From Haloterrigena sp. KLK7 (GTDB lineage Archaea > Halobacteriota > Halobacteria > Halobacteriales > Natrialbaceae): 64,000 bases of DNA. The notes below the pieces were generated by a model, which saw only the letters and a list, made by a program, of their open reading frames with translations, was not told where the DNA came from and did not search any database. The stretch is taken from NCBI RefSeq assembly GCF_037914945.1, contig NZ_CP149787.1, positions 3,038,001 through 3,102,000 of the forward strand, written 5' to 3'. Of this stretch, positions 54,060 through 63,587 are shown one piece after another (the stretch's first letter is position 1; each line of letters opens with the position of its first letter). Made by a program: the position numbers and the translations under genes.

Positions 54060-54604
54060 TCGAGGATCGCCTCTCGTACCTCGTCGAAGTGTTCTGGTAG
54101 ATCCGTTGCGTCGAAGTCACCGCTGTAGAGCGGCTCGTCTCGCTGCTCGGCGTACTCGGCGATGTGTTCGCCGCGGGTACGCGACCAGTCCGCGAGCACG
54201 CTGTCGTTGTGCGGGATCTCGAGGCCGGCGTCGATCGCCCCCTCCTGTACCGCGAACACCTTGTTGCCGGGCGTCGCGGTGTTGAGACCGATGTCGAGTA
54301 CCGCTTCCTCGACACCCGCCTCGACGGCTCGCTGGCCGGCCAGCAGGCCGGTCAGGTAGGCCGCGGAAATGTTACTCGTGGGTGCTTCCCAGCCGTACTC
54401 CTCGAGATCGCTCGAGTGTGCGCTCGCGAGCGTCTCGTCGCCCTGTGGTCCGGGGGTGATCAGCTGCGCCGTAGTGTGCTTGTTGCTCTTGCGAGCGACG
54501 AGGCGCGGTTTGCCCGATTTCAGCAGGCGCAACCTCTGATGGTAGTCCGTCCGGACCTCACGGCGACGCCGCATCGGAACTTTGTATCGTGGTCCTGTCG
54601 CCAT
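54056..54604 (-). CDS. rpl18: 50S ribosomal protein uL18
   Basis: The 182-residue archaeal uL18 starts [20 protein letters not shown] and contains [20 protein letters not shown], then [20 protein letters not shown]. It binds 5S rRNA in the central protuberance. It overlaps both neighbours by one to four bases. Confidence 0.97.
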   Translation of the reverse strand: MATGPRYKVPMRRRREVRTDYHQRLRLLKSGKPRLVARKSNKHTTAQLITPGPQGDETLASAHSSDLEEYGWEAPTSNISAAYLTGLLAGQRAVEAGVEEAVLDIGLNTATPGNKVFAVQEGAIDAGLEIPHNDSVLADWSRTRGEHIAEYAEQRDEPLYSGDFDATDLPEHFDEVREAILE

Positions 54605-55053
54605 TATTGGTCACCGTAGTTGTCGTCGATGTAGTTCATCAGGTACCGGACGCTACGGAACTCTCCGCCGCCAGCCTTCTTGTAGAGCTCGCGGTACTGC
54701 GTGGGCGTGATTTCGCCCTTGTCGCGGAGGTCACGCAGCTTCCGTCGCTGTGCGCGAATCTTGTCCTGCCACTCTTCCTTCTCGTTCTGGCGGGCGCCCT
54801 TCTTGCCGCGGCGCTTGCCCGGGCCCTTGCGGTGGCCGTAGGCGCGCTTCTCGTTGCGTTCGCGAGCGCGGCCGCGGGAATTGCCCTTCGCGTCGTCGGC
54901 CTGAATGCGACCCTCGTCGACGAGTTCGCGTATCTCGTCGCGAGTGATCGCCTCGGCGATGTCGCTCTGGGCTTCGGGGTCGAGCCAGACGCGGTTCTCG
55001 CCGACGTCGAGGACGTCGGCTGCGAGTCGCTTCTGTGCGGAGAGATCAGTCAT
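54604..55053 (-). CDS. rpl19e: 50S ribosomal protein eL19
   Basis: The 149-residue protein ([20 protein letters not shown]) is the archaeal/eukaryotic eL19, with the basic long-helix region [20 protein letters not shown]. It contributes to an intersubunit bridge. Its start lies inside the end of rpl32e by eight bases. Confidence 0.96.
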   Translation of the reverse strand: MTDLSAQKRLAADVLDVGENRVWLDPEAQSDIAEAITRDEIRELVDEGRIQADDAKGNSRGRARERNEKRAYGHRKGPGKRRGKKGARQNEKEEWQDKIRAQRRKLRDLRDKGEITPTQYRELYKKAGGGEFRSVRYLMNYIDDNYGDQ

Positions 55054-55756
55054 TGGATTCCACCTCGACTTCCTCGTAAGTCGGGTTCAGGACGCGAACG
55101 CCCTGTTCCTCGGCCTGCTCCTCGATCCGTTCGCGCTTGCGCGCGCCGACCGAGGAGGCGATTCGGACCGCCTCGCTGTCGCCGTCGACGCCCTCGAGGT
55201 CGTCCGTGTTCTCGACGTAGACTTCCTCGAAGCCGCTGGGGTGTTTGCCCCGGACGGCCGTGGGCGTGCGGTAGCCGGCCTGGACCTTCGGACCCTTGCC
55301 CTTGACGCCGCGGCGCTGCTTCGACAGCTGGCCGCGCGGGCGTCGCCAGGATTCGGGCGTCCGCTTTTTCTTGTGGTAGTCCTGTCGGTTGAACTGCGGC
55401 TTGCCCTCGCTCTTGCGGCGGTTGAGCAGCCGTTGTTCGTCCTCGGAGAGATCGGGCGTCTTCTCGGTCAGCCCGCGGGGCTGAAGCTCCGTCTCGACGT
55501 CCTCCTCCGGCGCTTCCTCCTCGGCGCCCTCGTCCTCGATCTCGGCCTCGGTCTCCTCGGTGACCTCGAGGTCACCGACGTCGGCCTTGATACGTGCGGC
55601 GAGTGCGTTCCCGATACCGTCGGCCTCGGCCAGGTCGTCCTGGTCGGCCTCTTTGACGTCCTCGATGGACTCGAAGCCGGCATCGCGCAGTGCGTCGGCC
55701 TTACTCGCGCCGACGCCGCTGATGTCCTCGAGTTCCTGTGGTTCTTCGTCTGCCAT
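55046..55756 (-). CDS. rpl32e: 50S ribosomal protein eL32 with N-terminal helix-hairpin-helix
   Basis: The 236-residue protein has the eL32 domain in its C-terminal half ([40 protein letters not shown]). The first 62 or so residues form helix-hairpin-helix motifs ([31 protein letters not shown]). A very acidic linker joins the two. This extension is typical of haloarchaeal eL32 and absent from shorter homologues. Confidence 0.96.
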   Translation of the reverse strand: MADEEPQELEDISGVGASKADALRDAGFESIEDVKEADQDDLAEADGIGNALAARIKADVGDLEVTEETEAEIEDEGAEEEAPEEDVETELQPRGLTEKTPDLSEDEQRLLNRRKSEGKPQFNRQDYHKKKRTPESWRRPRGQLSKQRRGVKGKGPKVQAGYRTPTAVRGKHPSGFEEVYVENTDDLEGVDGDSEAVRIASSVGARKRERIEEQAEEQGVRVLNPTYEEVEVESND

Positions 55757-55759
55757 CTA

Positions 55760-56293
55760 TCAGGCACCTCCGGTCGCGGGTTTCTCGGTGATGTAGACCC
55801 CGTCCTGGAAGATGCGGGTGTCCTTGCCGCTGACGCGCGTCAGCTGCTCGATGTCGGCCGCCGTCTGGCCGACGTCTTCCTTGTTCGGACCCGAGAGGAC
55901 GACGACTTCGTCGTCGACGTCGACCTCGGTGTCACCGTGGATAGTCGTTCGTCGCGCTGCCTTTTCGCCGAGGAAGTTCTCGATGACGACCTCGTCGCCC
56001 TCCACGCGGACCTGCATCGGGAAGTGAGAGTAGAAGACTTCCATCTTGTACTCCCAGCCCTCGGTCACGCCGTGGAAGGCGTTGGTGAGGTGGCTCTCGA
56101 AGGTGCCGACGGTCGCGTTGGTCTTCGCGTCCTCGGACTCGCTTTCGATTACCACGCTGTCGCCTTCGACGTCGACGCTCACGTCGGGGTACCAGAGGCG
56201 TCGCGTGACGCTCCCCTCCGGTCCCTCGACGGTCACGTCGAGGTGGTCGATCTCGACGGTTACGTTGTCAGGGGTTTCCAGTTCGACTCGCAT
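55760..56293 (-). CDS. rpl6: 50S ribosomal protein uL6
   Basis: The 177-residue protein (MRVELETPDNVTVEIDHLDV) has the two uL6 repeats, with VTEGWEYKMEVFYSHFPMQV and DKEDVGQTAADIEQLTRV-type segments. It sits near the factor-binding site of the large subunit. It ends three bases before rpl32e. Confidence 0.96.
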   Translation of the reverse strand: MRVELETPDNVTVEIDHLDVTVEGPEGSVTRRLWYPDVSVDVEGDSVVIESESEDAKTNATVGTFESHLTNAFHGVTEGWEYKMEVFYSHFPMQVRVEGDEVVIENFLGEKAARRTTIHGDTEVDVDDEVVVLSGPNKEDVGQTAADIEQLTRVSGKDTRIFQDGVYITEKPATGGA

Positions 56294-56295
56294 TG

Positions 56296-56688
56296 TTAGT
56301 AGACGTATGCGATCACCTGGCCGCCGATTCCCTGCTCACGCGCCTCGTAGTGGCTCATGATGCCACTGCTCGTCGTGACGACGAGCGCACCGAAGTCTCG
56401 AGCGGGGAGATAGCGCTTCTCCCACTTCTCGAAGTCCTCGGCACCGACGCTGTAGCGGGGCTTAACGGGGCCACACTCGTTGATCGCTCCTTTCAGTTCG
56501 ACCTCGAACTGACCGGCTTTGCCGTCGTCGACGTACTCGAAGCCGTCGATGTACCCGCGGTCGTAGAAGACCTCGAGCACGCTGCCGATCTCGTTCGAGG
56601 CGGGCGTTACCTCGTGGCTGAGATGTCCCACACTCTCGGCGTTGTCGAGTCCCGAGAGCGCGTTGCTGAGTGGATCGTTTCCAGTCAT
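56296..56688 (-). CDS. rps8: 30S ribosomal protein uS8
   Basis: The 130-residue uS8 starts at ATG 56688 ([20 protein letters not shown]), although the open frame extends 34 codons upstream into rps14. The C-terminal domain contains [20 protein letters not shown], the conserved 16S rRNA-binding segment. It is a primary binding protein of the central domain. Confidence 0.96.
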   Translation of the reverse strand: MTGNDPLSNALSGLDNAESVGHLSHEVTPASNEIGSVLEVFYDRGYIDGFEYVDDGKAGQFEVELKGAINECGPVKPRYSVGAEDFEKWEKRYLPARDFGALVVTTSSGIMSHYEAREQGIGGQVIAYVY

Positions 56689-56689
56689 G

Positions 56690-56884
56690 TTATCGATACT
56701 TCTTGAATCCCATGTCACGAGCGATCTCGCGGAAGCACTGTCGACAGAGGTTAATGTCGTACTTGCCGACGAGCCCCTGTTTGCGGCCACAGCGCTGGCA
56801 GGCCTCTTCCTGCCCGGTCCGCTTCGCCGCGTGCTCGCCCGTGCGTTCGGTTTCTACGTCGCTTTCGGTTTCGCTTTCACTCAT
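56690..56884 (-). CDS. rps14: 30S ribosomal protein uS14, zinc-binding type
   Basis: The 64-residue protein has the zinc-binding pattern CQRCG and CRQC in its C-terminal half and ends MGFKKYR. The N-terminal 27 residues are an acidic extension of halophilic character. It overlaps rpl5 by eight bases. Confidence 0.95.
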   Translation of the reverse strand: MSESETESDVETERTGEHAAKRTGQEEACQRCGRKQGLVGKYDINLCRQCFREIARDMGFKKYR

Positions 56885-57416
56885 CGTCTGCCTCCTCGAC
56901 GGTCACGTCGAAGTTCGCCTCGAGGAACGCGATGGCGTCCTCGGGCGTCAGTCGGTGTCGCGACGGGATCGAGCGGGTGGCCTTGTCGCGCTTGGAGACG
57001 CGGTAGCCGGGACGCACCATGTTGACGGTGACGTCCAGCCCGTAGATCCCGACGTTCGGGTCGTACTCCTGGCTCGGGAACTCCGTGTGTTCCTCGACGC
57101 CGAAGCTGAAGTTGCCCGTGTCGTCGAACTGCTTCGCGGAGATGTCCGCGAGCGGCAGTGACTTCTCGAGGAACTCGTGGGCGTCGTCGTCGCGAAGGGT
57201 GACCTTCGCGCCGATCGGGTCGCCCTGGCGAATACCGAAGTCGGGTTCGGTCTTTTTCGCCTGGGTCCGGACGCTCTCCTGACCCGTGATCTCCTCGATG
57301 ATGTCCTCGGCGCGGCCGAGTTCGCGACCGCCCTGACCGACGCCCATGTGGACGACGACCTTCTCGACGGACGGTTCGCGCATTTCGTGGAACTCGCCGG
57401 CGTCAGCCTCGCTCAT
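56877..57416 (-). CDS. rpl5: 50S ribosomal protein uL5
   Basis: The 179-residue uL5 has [20 protein letters not shown] near the start and the P-site loop region [20 protein letters not shown]. It binds 5S rRNA and contacts P-site tRNA. Its ATG overlaps the rps4e stop. Confidence 0.96.
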   Translation of the reverse strand: MSEADAGEFHEMREPSVEKVVVHMGVGQGGRELGRAEDIIEEITGQESVRTQAKKTEPDFGIRQGDPIGAKVTLRDDDAHEFLEKSLPLADISAKQFDDTGNFSFGVEEHTEFPSQEYDPNVGIYGLDVTVNMVRPGYRVSKRDKATRSIPSRHRLTPEDAIAFLEANFDVTVEEADDE

Positions 57417-58114
57417 TCGTCATCACCCGTGAAGTTCTCGTCGATCACGACGATGTACTCCTGGATCGTCTCGAACCCGTCGTCGTCCGTGGAGACGCCG
57501 ACGGTGTTCGGGCCGCTGCCCGGCGTGATGTCGATCGCGTCGATCTCGCCGATCTTGCCGCCGTGGTTGCCACGGACGGCCGTCACGAGCGCGCCCTCTT
57601 CGAACGGGAAGTGGGCGACGATCGACTTGTCGTCGTTGTCGACGACGATCGAGTCCGTCGTGTCGTACTCGCTGCCGTCCTCGACGAGGACGTTCGTGCC
57701 GTCGTGGAGGGTCAGCTGCGTGTCCCCGCCGGGGACCTGCTGCTTGCCCTCGATCTTGCCGAGGCGGCTGCCTGCGGCGTCTTCGTCGATTTCGGTCAGC
57801 GCGAGCCGGCCGCCCTCGTCGGGGAAGACGCGGAAGTACTCCGATCGACCGGGGAACGCGATGATGTCGAAGATGCCGATCGGTCGCTTCTCGTCGTTGA
57901 TCGGCTCGCCGTTGACGAGGATCGCGTCCTCGCTCAGGGCGTATCGCGCTTCCTTCTTCGAGTCGACGTAGCCGAGGACGTCCCGCAGCAGGACGACGAG
58001 GGGGACTCCCTCTTCGCCATGCGGGCCGGCGCCGGCCTTGACCGTGAACGTCTCGGTCTTGCGTTCGACCGGCCAGGACTTCGGTACCGACAGTCGTTTC
58101 TGGTGTTTCGTCAT
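57413..58114 (-). CDS. rps4e: 30S ribosomal protein eS4
   Basis: The 233-residue archaeal/eukaryotic eS4 starts [20 protein letters not shown]. It carries an S4-type RNA-binding segment ([20 protein letters not shown]) and a KOW-like C-terminal domain ([20 protein letters not shown]). It overlaps rpl24 and rpl5 by four bases each. Confidence 0.96.
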   Translation of the reverse strand: MTKHQKRLSVPKSWPVERKTETFTVKAGAGPHGEEGVPLVVLLRDVLGYVDSKKEARYALSEDAILVNGEPINDEKRPIGIFDIIAFPGRSEYFRVFPDEGGRLALTEIDEDAAGSRLGKIEGKQQVPGGDTQLTLHDGTNVLVEDGSEYDTTDSIVVDNDDKSIVAHFPFEEGALVTAVRGNHGGKIGEIDAIDITPGSGPNTVGVSTDDDGFETIQEYIVVIDENFTGDDE

Positions 58115-58467
58115 TCGCTATCACCTTCGAGGCGTGCCTCGCGACGCTCGTCCTCGAGGTCGAGCTCCGTGATACGAACGTTCGACGGGTCGAGCGGCCG
58201 CGGCACCTCTTCGCCGTCGGCCGTCTCGACGGTCACGTCCTCGACGTGAATCGTTCCGTCTTCGAGGATCGCTCGCAGGACCTCGCCGGTCTCGCCGGCG
58301 TGGTCGCCGCGCATGACCTCGACCGTGTCGCCCGCGTTGACGCGGGTTCGACGGGTGTCGTACTCCTCGCGGAGCTCGTCGGACAGCGTCGCGTGGAGCT
58401 GCTTCTGTCGCTTGTGCAGCGGTGCACGCTCCGTCTGATTTCGCTGTTTGGATGGTTGTTCGCTCAT
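58111..58467 (-). CDS. rpl24: 50S ribosomal protein uL24
   Basis: The 118-residue protein ([20 protein letters not shown]) has the KOW motif region [20 protein letters not shown]. It is an early-assembly protein near the polypeptide exit. The C-terminus is acidic and Arg-rich. Confidence 0.96.
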   Translation of the reverse strand: MSEQPSKQRNQTERAPLHKRQKQLHATLSDELREEYDTRRTRVNAGDTVEVMRGDHAGETGEVLRAILEDGTIHVEDVTVETADGEEVPRPLDPSNVRITELDLEDERREARLEGDSE

Positions 58468-58471
58468 AGTT

Positions 58472-58870
58472 CTATACGATCATCGTCGCCGTGGAGGCGA
58501 TTGCTCCGAATCGTTCTGCGACCTCGCGGGCGATCGGCCCCTTGATCTCCGTGCCGCGGGGCTCCTCGTTCTCGTCGATGATGACGGCCGCGTTGTCCTC
58601 GAACTTGAGGCGGGTGCCGTCGGGCCGGCGGATCGACTTCCGCTGGCGCACGATGACTGCCTCGAGGACCTGACGGCGCATCTCGGGGGTACCCTTCGTG
58701 ACCGAGACGGTCACCTTGTCACCGAGTCCCGCCTTCGGCTGGCGGTTCTTGGTGCCGTGGTAGCCCGAGACGCTGATGACCTTCAGTTCGCGCGCGCCAG
58801 TGTTGTCGGCGCACGTGACCAGAGAGCCCTTCTTCAGGCCCTGCGTGACGTCGGCTTTCATTGCCTCCAT
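58472..58870 (-). CDS. rpl14: 50S ribosomal protein uL14
   Basis: The 132-residue protein starts [20 protein letters not shown] and has the conserved uL14 segments [20 protein letters not shown] and [19 protein letters not shown]-like C-terminal part. It forms an intersubunit bridge. I choose ATG 58870, whose A is also the last base of the rps17 stop. Confidence 0.95.
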   Translation of the reverse strand: MEAMKADVTQGLKKGSLVTCADNTGARELKVISVSGYHGTKNRQPKAGLGDKVTVSVTKGTPEMRRQVLEAVIVRQRKSIRRPDGTRLKFEDNAAVIIDENEEPRGTEIKGPIAREVAERFGAIASTATMIV

Positions 58871-59304
58871 CACTGATCACCCTCGTCTTCGCCGGCGAAG
58901 TCCTCAGCCGACAGCTCCGGCTCAGGCTCGGCCTGACCGGTGAGGTCGGCGACGTCCTCCGGGGTCGCTTCTTCGGTTACTTCGACGACCACGTGCGATT
59001 TGGTCTTCGACAGTGGTCGGGTCTCTGCGATCTTGACCGTGTCACCGACCGAGAGCGGCTCGAGCACGCCCGGCACGTGAGCCGGAATGCGCGAGCGTCG
59101 TTTCATGTAGCGGTCGTATTTCGGAACCGCTACGTCGTACTCTCGTTCGACGACCACGGTCTTGTCCATGTCCGTCGAGACGACGGTTCCCTCGAGGATC
59201 TGGCCTCGAACGGGAAGGTCGCCGTAGAACGGACAGGTCTCGTAGTCGTATTCCTCCGGGTTCTCTGGTTCCGGAGGGGTTTCAACGTCTAGTCCTATTG
59301 CCAT
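58870..59304 (-). CDS. rps17: 30S ribosomal protein uS17
   Basis: The 144-residue archaeal uS17 has the core [20 protein letters not shown], followed by [20 protein letters not shown] and [10 protein letters not shown]. Halophile-type acidic extensions occur at both ends. It binds the 5' domain of 16S rRNA. Its start overlaps the end of rnp1 by ten bases. Confidence 0.96.
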   Translation of the reverse strand: MAIGLDVETPPEPENPEEYDYETCPFYGDLPVRGQILEGTVVSTDMDKTVVVEREYDVAVPKYDRYMKRRSRIPAHVPGVLEPLSVGDTVKIAETRPLSKTKSHVVVEVTEEATPEDVADLTGQAEPEPELSAEDFAGEDEGDQ

Positions 59305-59759
59305 GGTGAGTCACCATTCGTTTCCGTGCGTCGGGCGGGTCGTGAGAGCAGCCGCGATCCATCGACCGTAACGTAGGCCACGTCCTCGCCAGCAGCGTGG
59401 CGGTGGTCCCGCGAGGGATCATCGCCGCGACAGCTGTCGGTATCACCGACAGCTCCGTCCGGAGTGTCCGATTGCTCGGTGTCGCCGGGTTGAGTGTTGG
59501 CCAGTTTGGACGCGGTCCCCGACACCTTGGCGGCGTCGGCGGCTTCATCTGTGATCGCGAACTCGAACGTCGAGCCCGATTTCGGTACCATCACCACCCG
59601 AGACTCGCCGCTCTCACGGATCTCTATGGAGAGGGTGTTGGTCGTCTCGATGACGACTCGCCCCTCCAGACCCACCCGCGAGGAGTCGTCGCTCTCGACG
59701 ACTCGCACGGGGAGTCCGTTGAGTTCGTGTCGCGGCAGCGTCTCGGGTGTCAGTGGCAT
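59295..59759 (-). CDS. rnp1: ribonuclease P protein component 1 (Rpp29)
   Basis: The 154-residue protein starts at ATG 59759 ([20 protein letters not shown]) with the Rpp29/Pop4 Sm-like core ([30 protein letters not shown]). A Ser/Asp-rich insertion of about 60 residues (about 75-130) separates the core from the last strand ([17 protein letters not shown]). The insertion is longer than in typical archaeal Rpp29. It helps RNase P mature tRNA 5' ends, and it sits between rps17 and rpl29 as in other archaea. Confidence 0.92.
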   Translation of the reverse strand: MPLTPETLPRHELNGLPVRVVESDDSSRVGLEGRVVIETTNTLSIEIRESGESRVVMVPKSGSTFEFAITDEAADAAKVSGTASKLANTQPGDTEQSDTPDGAVGDTDSCRGDDPSRDHRHAAGEDVAYVTVDGSRLLSRPARRTETNGDSPWQ

Positions 59760-59766
59760 CTGTGTG

Positions 59767-59991
59767 TTATTCCGCTTCGGCTTCGTCCTCGAGGTCGCCT
59801 TCCTCGCGCTGGATCGTCTTGATCCGCGCGATGGTGCGACCGAGCTCGCCGATACGGCCCGGGTTCTCCGGGGCGCCACCGGCGGCGAGGACGGACTTCT
59901 GGTTCAGCAGTTCGGTCTCGAGCTCCTCGAGCTCCTCCTGCCGTTCGGCGGGCGTCATGTCGCGGATCTCTTCGACGTGGAGGATCGCCAT
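59767..59991 (-). CDS. rpl29: 50S ribosomal protein uL29
   Basis: The 74-residue two-helix protein ([20 protein letters not shown]) shows the uL29 pattern with [20 protein letters not shown] at its end. It lies near the exit tunnel, where chaperones and SRP dock. Its start shares the last base of the rps3 stop. Confidence 0.95.
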   Translation of the reverse strand: MAILHVEEIRDMTPAERQEELEELETELLNQKSVLAAGGAPENPGRIGELGRTIARIKTIQREEGDLEDEAEAE

Positions 59992-60950
59992 CAGGCGTCA
60001 CCTCCCTCGTCTTCGTCCGCGTCGGCGTCAGCTTCGGCCTCTTCCTCGTCCATCTCGGCGACGAGCTCCTCGGCCTCGGCTTCGACGTCCTCCTCGAGTT
60101 CGTCGAGGTCCTCCTCGATCGGGGCCTCGTCGGGGACGTCGACTTCGTCCTCGTCCGCACCGGCCGCGACCTCTTCCTCGATGACTTCCTCGACGGCCTC
60201 CTCGTCGATCTCGGGTTCGGACTCGGCGGCCTCGTCGGTCGCTTCGGCGCCTTCGGCGGCGGCCTCGGCGTCCTCGGGTTCGCCCTCGAGGAGCTCCTCG
60301 ACGCCCTCGGCCTCGTTGGCCTCGACGGCATCGGGGACGAGTTCCTCGGGGTCCATCTCCTCGTGGATCTCGAAGTCGTCGGGGAGTTCGGCTCCCGGCG
60401 GGATGATCTTGACGTCGACACCGATGGTGCCGAGCTTCATGACCGCGACGCCCTGGCCGTGGTCGACGACCTCTTCGGCGGGCTCGCCGTTGTGCTTGAT
60501 GTAGCCGCGGTTGAACTTCTCGACGCGCGATCGAGCGCCGGTGACCTTCCCGGAGAGGACGATCTCCGCGCCGAGCGCGCCGGCCTCCATGATCCGGTCG
60601 ATCGTCGTGTGACCGGCCTTCCGGAAGTACCAACCGCGCTCGAGCGCGTTGGCCAGTCGGTCCGCGACGATCCGCGCGTTGAGGTCGGGTTCGTCGACCT
60701 CCTGGACGTCGATCTGGGGGTCCTCGAGGTTGAACTTCTCCTCGAGGGCCGTCGTGACCTTCCGGATGTTCTCGCCGCCCTTGCCGATGACCATCCCGGG
60801 CTTCTCGGCCTTGAGGACGATCTGCGTTCCCATCGGCGTCTTGGCGACGTCCATGCCACCGTAGCCCGCGCGGCCGAGCTCTTCCTGGAAGAACTCGTCG
60901 ATCTGGGACCGCTGCAGGCCGTTTTCGATGAACTGTTGTTCGTCAGCCAT
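59991..60950 (-). CDS. rps3: 30S ribosomal protein uS3 with long acidic tail
   Basis: The 319-residue protein has the KH domain with [13 protein letters not shown] and the C-terminal domain with [20 protein letters not shown] and [15 protein letters not shown]. After about residue 205 a tail of over 100 residues is almost only Glu, Asp, Ala and Val. This is longer than in many archaeal uS3 proteins. It forms the mRNA entry site with uS4 (here elsewhere) and uS5. Confidence 0.96.
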   Translation of the reverse strand: MADEQQFIENGLQRSQIDEFFQEELGRAGYGGMDVAKTPMGTQIVLKAEKPGMVIGKGGENIRKVTTALEEKFNLEDPQIDVQEVDEPDLNARIVADRLANALERGWYFRKAGHTTIDRIMEAGALGAEIVLSGKVTGARSRVEKFNRGYIKHNGEPAEEVVDHGQGVAVMKLGTIGVDVKIIPPGAELPDDFEIHEEMDPEELVPDAVEANEAEGVEELLEGEPEDAEAAAEGAEATDEAAESEPEIDEEAVEEVIEEEVAAGADEDEVDVPDEAPIEEDLDELEEDVEAEAEELVAEMDEEEAEADADADEDEGGDA

Positions 60951-61429
60951 TAGCTATCACCGTCTTCGTCCTCTGGTTGCTCGCTGACCACGATCTCGAC
61001 GTCGACCTCCGGCGTGTTCCACGACGACGCCCGCCCCATCGCGCGGGGCTTGCGGCCGACGGACTCGCCGACCTTGTGGGCGGCGACGTGAACGATCTCC
61101 ATCGACGCGCCGTCGAATCCCTGGTGGTCGGCGTTGGCCTCGACGTTCTCGAGCAGGTCGAGGAACTCCCCCGAGACCTTCTCGGGGTACTTGCCGGCGT
61201 CCCAGCCGTCGATGTCCGATCGGTGACCGGCACCGGCGTTGTGGGACTTGAACGGGACCGACTGCTCTTCGTCGATGACGCTCTGGAGGTACTCCTGGGC
61301 CTCCTCGACGGTGCGGCCCTTGATCGCGCGAGCGACCTCCTTGCTGTGCTTGTTGCTCATGTGACGCTCCCGGAGCATCGCTTTCGCGGTCTTGTCCGGG
61401 TCGGCGTCGACTGAGTAGTTGATTCCCAT
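60950..61429 (-). CDS. rpl22: 50S ribosomal protein uL22
   Basis: The 159-residue archaeal uL22 starts [20 protein letters not shown]. It contains [20 protein letters not shown] and the tunnel-loop end [20 protein letters not shown]. It lines the exit tunnel. It overlaps rps3 by one base. Confidence 0.96.
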   Translation of the reverse strand: MGINYSVDADPDKTAKAMLRERHMSNKHSKEVARAIKGRTVEEAQEYLQSVIDEEQSVPFKSHNAGAGHRSDIDGWDAGKYPEKVSGEFLDLLENVEANADHQGFDGASMEIVHVAAHKVGESVGRKPRAMGRASSWNTPEVDVEIVVSEQPEDEDGDS

Positions 61430-61436
61430 ACGATGA

Positions 61437-61859
61437 TCACTTCAGTGGGACGAACTTCGAGGATCGAGTCGCGCCGATCCCGGCCTGTCCGTGCTCGACG
61501 GACGTGCGGGTCAGCTGGAACTCGCCGAGATAGTGTCCGATCATCTCGGGTTCGACGCGGACGCGCTCGAACGCCTGACCGGTGTAGACCTCGAAGGTCA
61601 GGCCGACGAACTCCGGCAGGATCGGCATGTCCCGCAGGTGCGTTCGGATCGGCGCGTTCGCCGTTTCCTCTTCTTCTTTCTCGCGGGCCTCCTCGAGCAG
61701 CTTCTGCTTCTCGACGGAGAGACCGCGTTCGATACTTCGCCGCTGGCGAGCGGGGAGCAGCTCCGCAACTTCCTCGAGCTCCATCGCCTGCAGCTCCTCG
61801 AGCGTGTGACCGCGGTAGGTGAACTCACCTTCGCGGCCGGTTCGGTACTCCTGACTCAT
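61437..61859 (-). CDS. rps19: 30S ribosomal protein uS19
   Basis: The 140-residue protein has the uS19 core [20 protein letters not shown] and [20 protein letters not shown]. An N-terminal archaeal extension (about 60 residues, with [20 protein letters not shown]) precedes it. It lies in the head of the small subunit. Confidence 0.96.
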   Translation of the reverse strand: MSQEYRTGREGEFTYRGHTLEELQAMELEEVAELLPARQRRSIERGLSVEKQKLLEEAREKEEEETANAPIRTHLRDMPILPEFVGLTFEVYTGQAFERVRVEPEMIGHYLGEFQLTRTSVEHGQAGIGATRSSKFVPLK

Positions 61860-62578
61860 TTGTTGCCACCTCGACCGGTGCGTCGGGACGAGATGTCACC
61901 GACCTTCCGTCCCGGCGGGGCGTCCCGCGAGACGGACTTGGGCTTGCCGGGGTGCTGGCGGCCGCCGCCACCGAAGGGGTGGTCGACGGCGTTCATCGCC
62001 ACACCGCGGACGCGGGGCCACTTGGTCCCGCGGGCTTTCATCTTGTGGTGCTTGTTCCCTGCCTTGACCATCGGCTTCTCCGTGCGGCCGCCACCGGCGA
62101 CGACGCCGATCGTGGCGCGACACTGCGGATCGAGGCGCTTGACCTCGCCGCTGGGAAGCTGGATGACCGCGGCGTTGCGGTCGTGGGTGATCAGGTCCGC
62201 GTTGACGCCCGACGCGCGAGCGAACCGACCGCCGTCGCCGGGGTTGGCTTCGACGTTACAGACCGGGACCCCTTCCGGGATCTCCGCGAGCGGGAGCGTG
62301 TTGCCCGGCTTGATCTCGGCCGAGACGCCGACCTGAATCTCTTCGCCGACGCCGATGCCTTCCGGCGCGAGGACGAGACGCTGCTCGCCGTCCTCGAACT
62401 CGATGGCGGCGACGGGCGCCGATCGCGCGGGGTCGTGTTCGATGTCCACGACCGTCCCGCGAACGACGTCGTCGTCCTCGGACTTCTTGTGGTCGAGTTT
62501 CGCCTTGTAGCGGTGCGAAGGGGCACGGAACGTCGAGGTCCCGCGACCACGTCGCTGTCCTTGAATGCGTCGTCCCAT
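61856..62578 (-). CDS. rpl2: 50S ribosomal protein uL2
   Basis: The 240-residue protein starts [20 protein letters not shown] and has the highly conserved C-terminal [20 protein letters not shown] needed for the peptidyl-transferase region. It is essential for subunit joining. It overlaps rps19 by four bases. Confidence 0.97.
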   Translation of the reverse strand: MGRRIQGQRRGRGTSTFRAPSHRYKAKLDHKKSEDDDVVRGTVVDIEHDPARSAPVAAIEFEDGEQRLVLAPEGIGVGEEIQVGVSAEIKPGNTLPLAEIPEGVPVCNVEANPGDGGRFARASGVNADLITHDRNAAVIQLPSGEVKRLDPQCRATIGVVAGGGRTEKPMVKAGNKHHKMKARGTKWPRVRGVAMNAVDHPFGGGGRQHPGKPKSVSRDAPPGRKVGDISSRRTGRGGNK

Positions 62579-62580
62579 TC

Positions 62581-62835
62581 TCAGAACACCCCGATTCGCG
62601 AAGCGACTTCCTGTGCGTCGTCCTCCTCGTCGAGGCGGACGACCGCTTTCTTTTTGCCGTTCATCGTTACCTGCGTGTTGATGTCCCGTACCGAGATCTC
62701 GAAGCGCTCTTCGATCTCGTCACGGATCTCCGGTTTGGACGCGTCCGGGTTGACGACGAACTGGAGCTTGTTCTCGAAGTCCATGTCGTTCATCGCCTTC
62801 TCGGTCACGAGGGGGTGTTCGATGATCGAACTCAT
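62581..62835 (-). CDS. rpl23: 50S ribosomal protein uL23
   Basis: The 84-residue protein (MSSIIEHPLVTEKAMNDMDF) has the short archaeal uL23 layout and ends with VRLDEEDDAQEVASRIGVF. It docks SRP and chaperones at the exit. It overlaps rpl4 by four bases. Confidence 0.96.
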   Translation of the reverse strand: MSSIIEHPLVTEKAMNDMDFENKLQFVVNPDASKPEIRDEIEERFEISVRDINTQVTMNGKKKAVVRLDEEDDAQEVASRIGVF

Positions 62836-63584
62836 CGGTCGGCCACCTCCTCGAGCGCGCTCTCGGTCCAGACGGTCAGTCGACCCGGCTGTGCGCCGGG
62901 CGCGAGCGCTTCCGCGTTGACCTCCGCGGCCGTCGTCACGTCGGCGCCGGCGAGGTTCCGGGCCGCGCGGGACGGGCCGGTCTCGCTGGAGGTGACGAAG
63001 AGGATCGACGTCGGCGTCTTGTACTTTCGGCCACGGGCCTTCCCCTGACCGGAGCGGACGCTTCGACCCTCGTCTGCGCGTTCGATGTCGTCCGCGAGGC
63101 CGGTGGCCTCGAGGAACTCGACGACCTCCTTGGTCTTCTGGAGGTCCTCGAACTCGTCGTCGACGACGACGGGCAGCTCGAGGTCCGCGTCGAACTCGTG
63201 GCCGCGCTCGGCGACGAGGTCGGCGTCGGTCGTCGCAGCGATGGCGCTGCGGACGGCCAGCTTCTTCGCTTTCGTGTTGATCGATTCGGACTGGTCCTTC
63301 TCGGCCTTCGGCGGGTGGGCCTTGCGTCCCTTGACGGTCTGGGGAACGCGGCGACCGCGTCCCTCCTGTCGGGGCACGTGGGCCATCCCGCGGCCGCTAC
63401 CGAACGACTCGGCCGGCGTTCGAAGGCCGGCGAACTCGTCGGCGCCGTAGTCCTGTTTCCGGTTTGCCTGGGCGACGCGAACGGCGCGGGCGATCAGGTC
63501 CGGGCGGTACTGCGTCTCGAAGACCGCCGGGAGCTCGACCGAGTCCGCCTCGGTGCCGTCCAGGTTGCGTACTGTTGCTTCCAT
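62832..63584 (-). CDS. rpl4: 50S ribosomal protein uL4
   Basis: The 250-residue protein has the tunnel-loop segment QDYGADEFAGLRTPAESFGS with GRGMAHVPRQEGRGRRVPQT. The eukaryote-like C-terminal half includes KKLAVRSAIAATTDADLVAE. It binds 23S rRNA early in assembly. It follows rpl3 directly. Confidence 0.97.
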   Translation of the reverse strand: MEATVRNLDGTEADSVELPAVFETQYRPDLIARAVRVAQANRKQDYGADEFAGLRTPAESFGSGRGMAHVPRQEGRGRRVPQTVKGRKAHPPKAEKDQSESINTKAKKLAVRSAIAATTDADLVAERGHEFDADLELPVVVDDEFEDLQKTKEVVEFLEATGLADDIERADEGRSVRSGQGKARGRKYKTPTSILFVTSSETGPSRAARNLAGADVTTAAEVNAEALAPGAQPGRLTVWTESALEEVADR

Positions 63585-63587
63585 GTG

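Noticed and set aside
59494-60504. 336-codon Ser-rich plus-strand frame
   Set aside because: It is the antisense of the acidic tail of rps3 and of rpl29 and rnp1. Glu/Asp codons read as Ser on the other strand.
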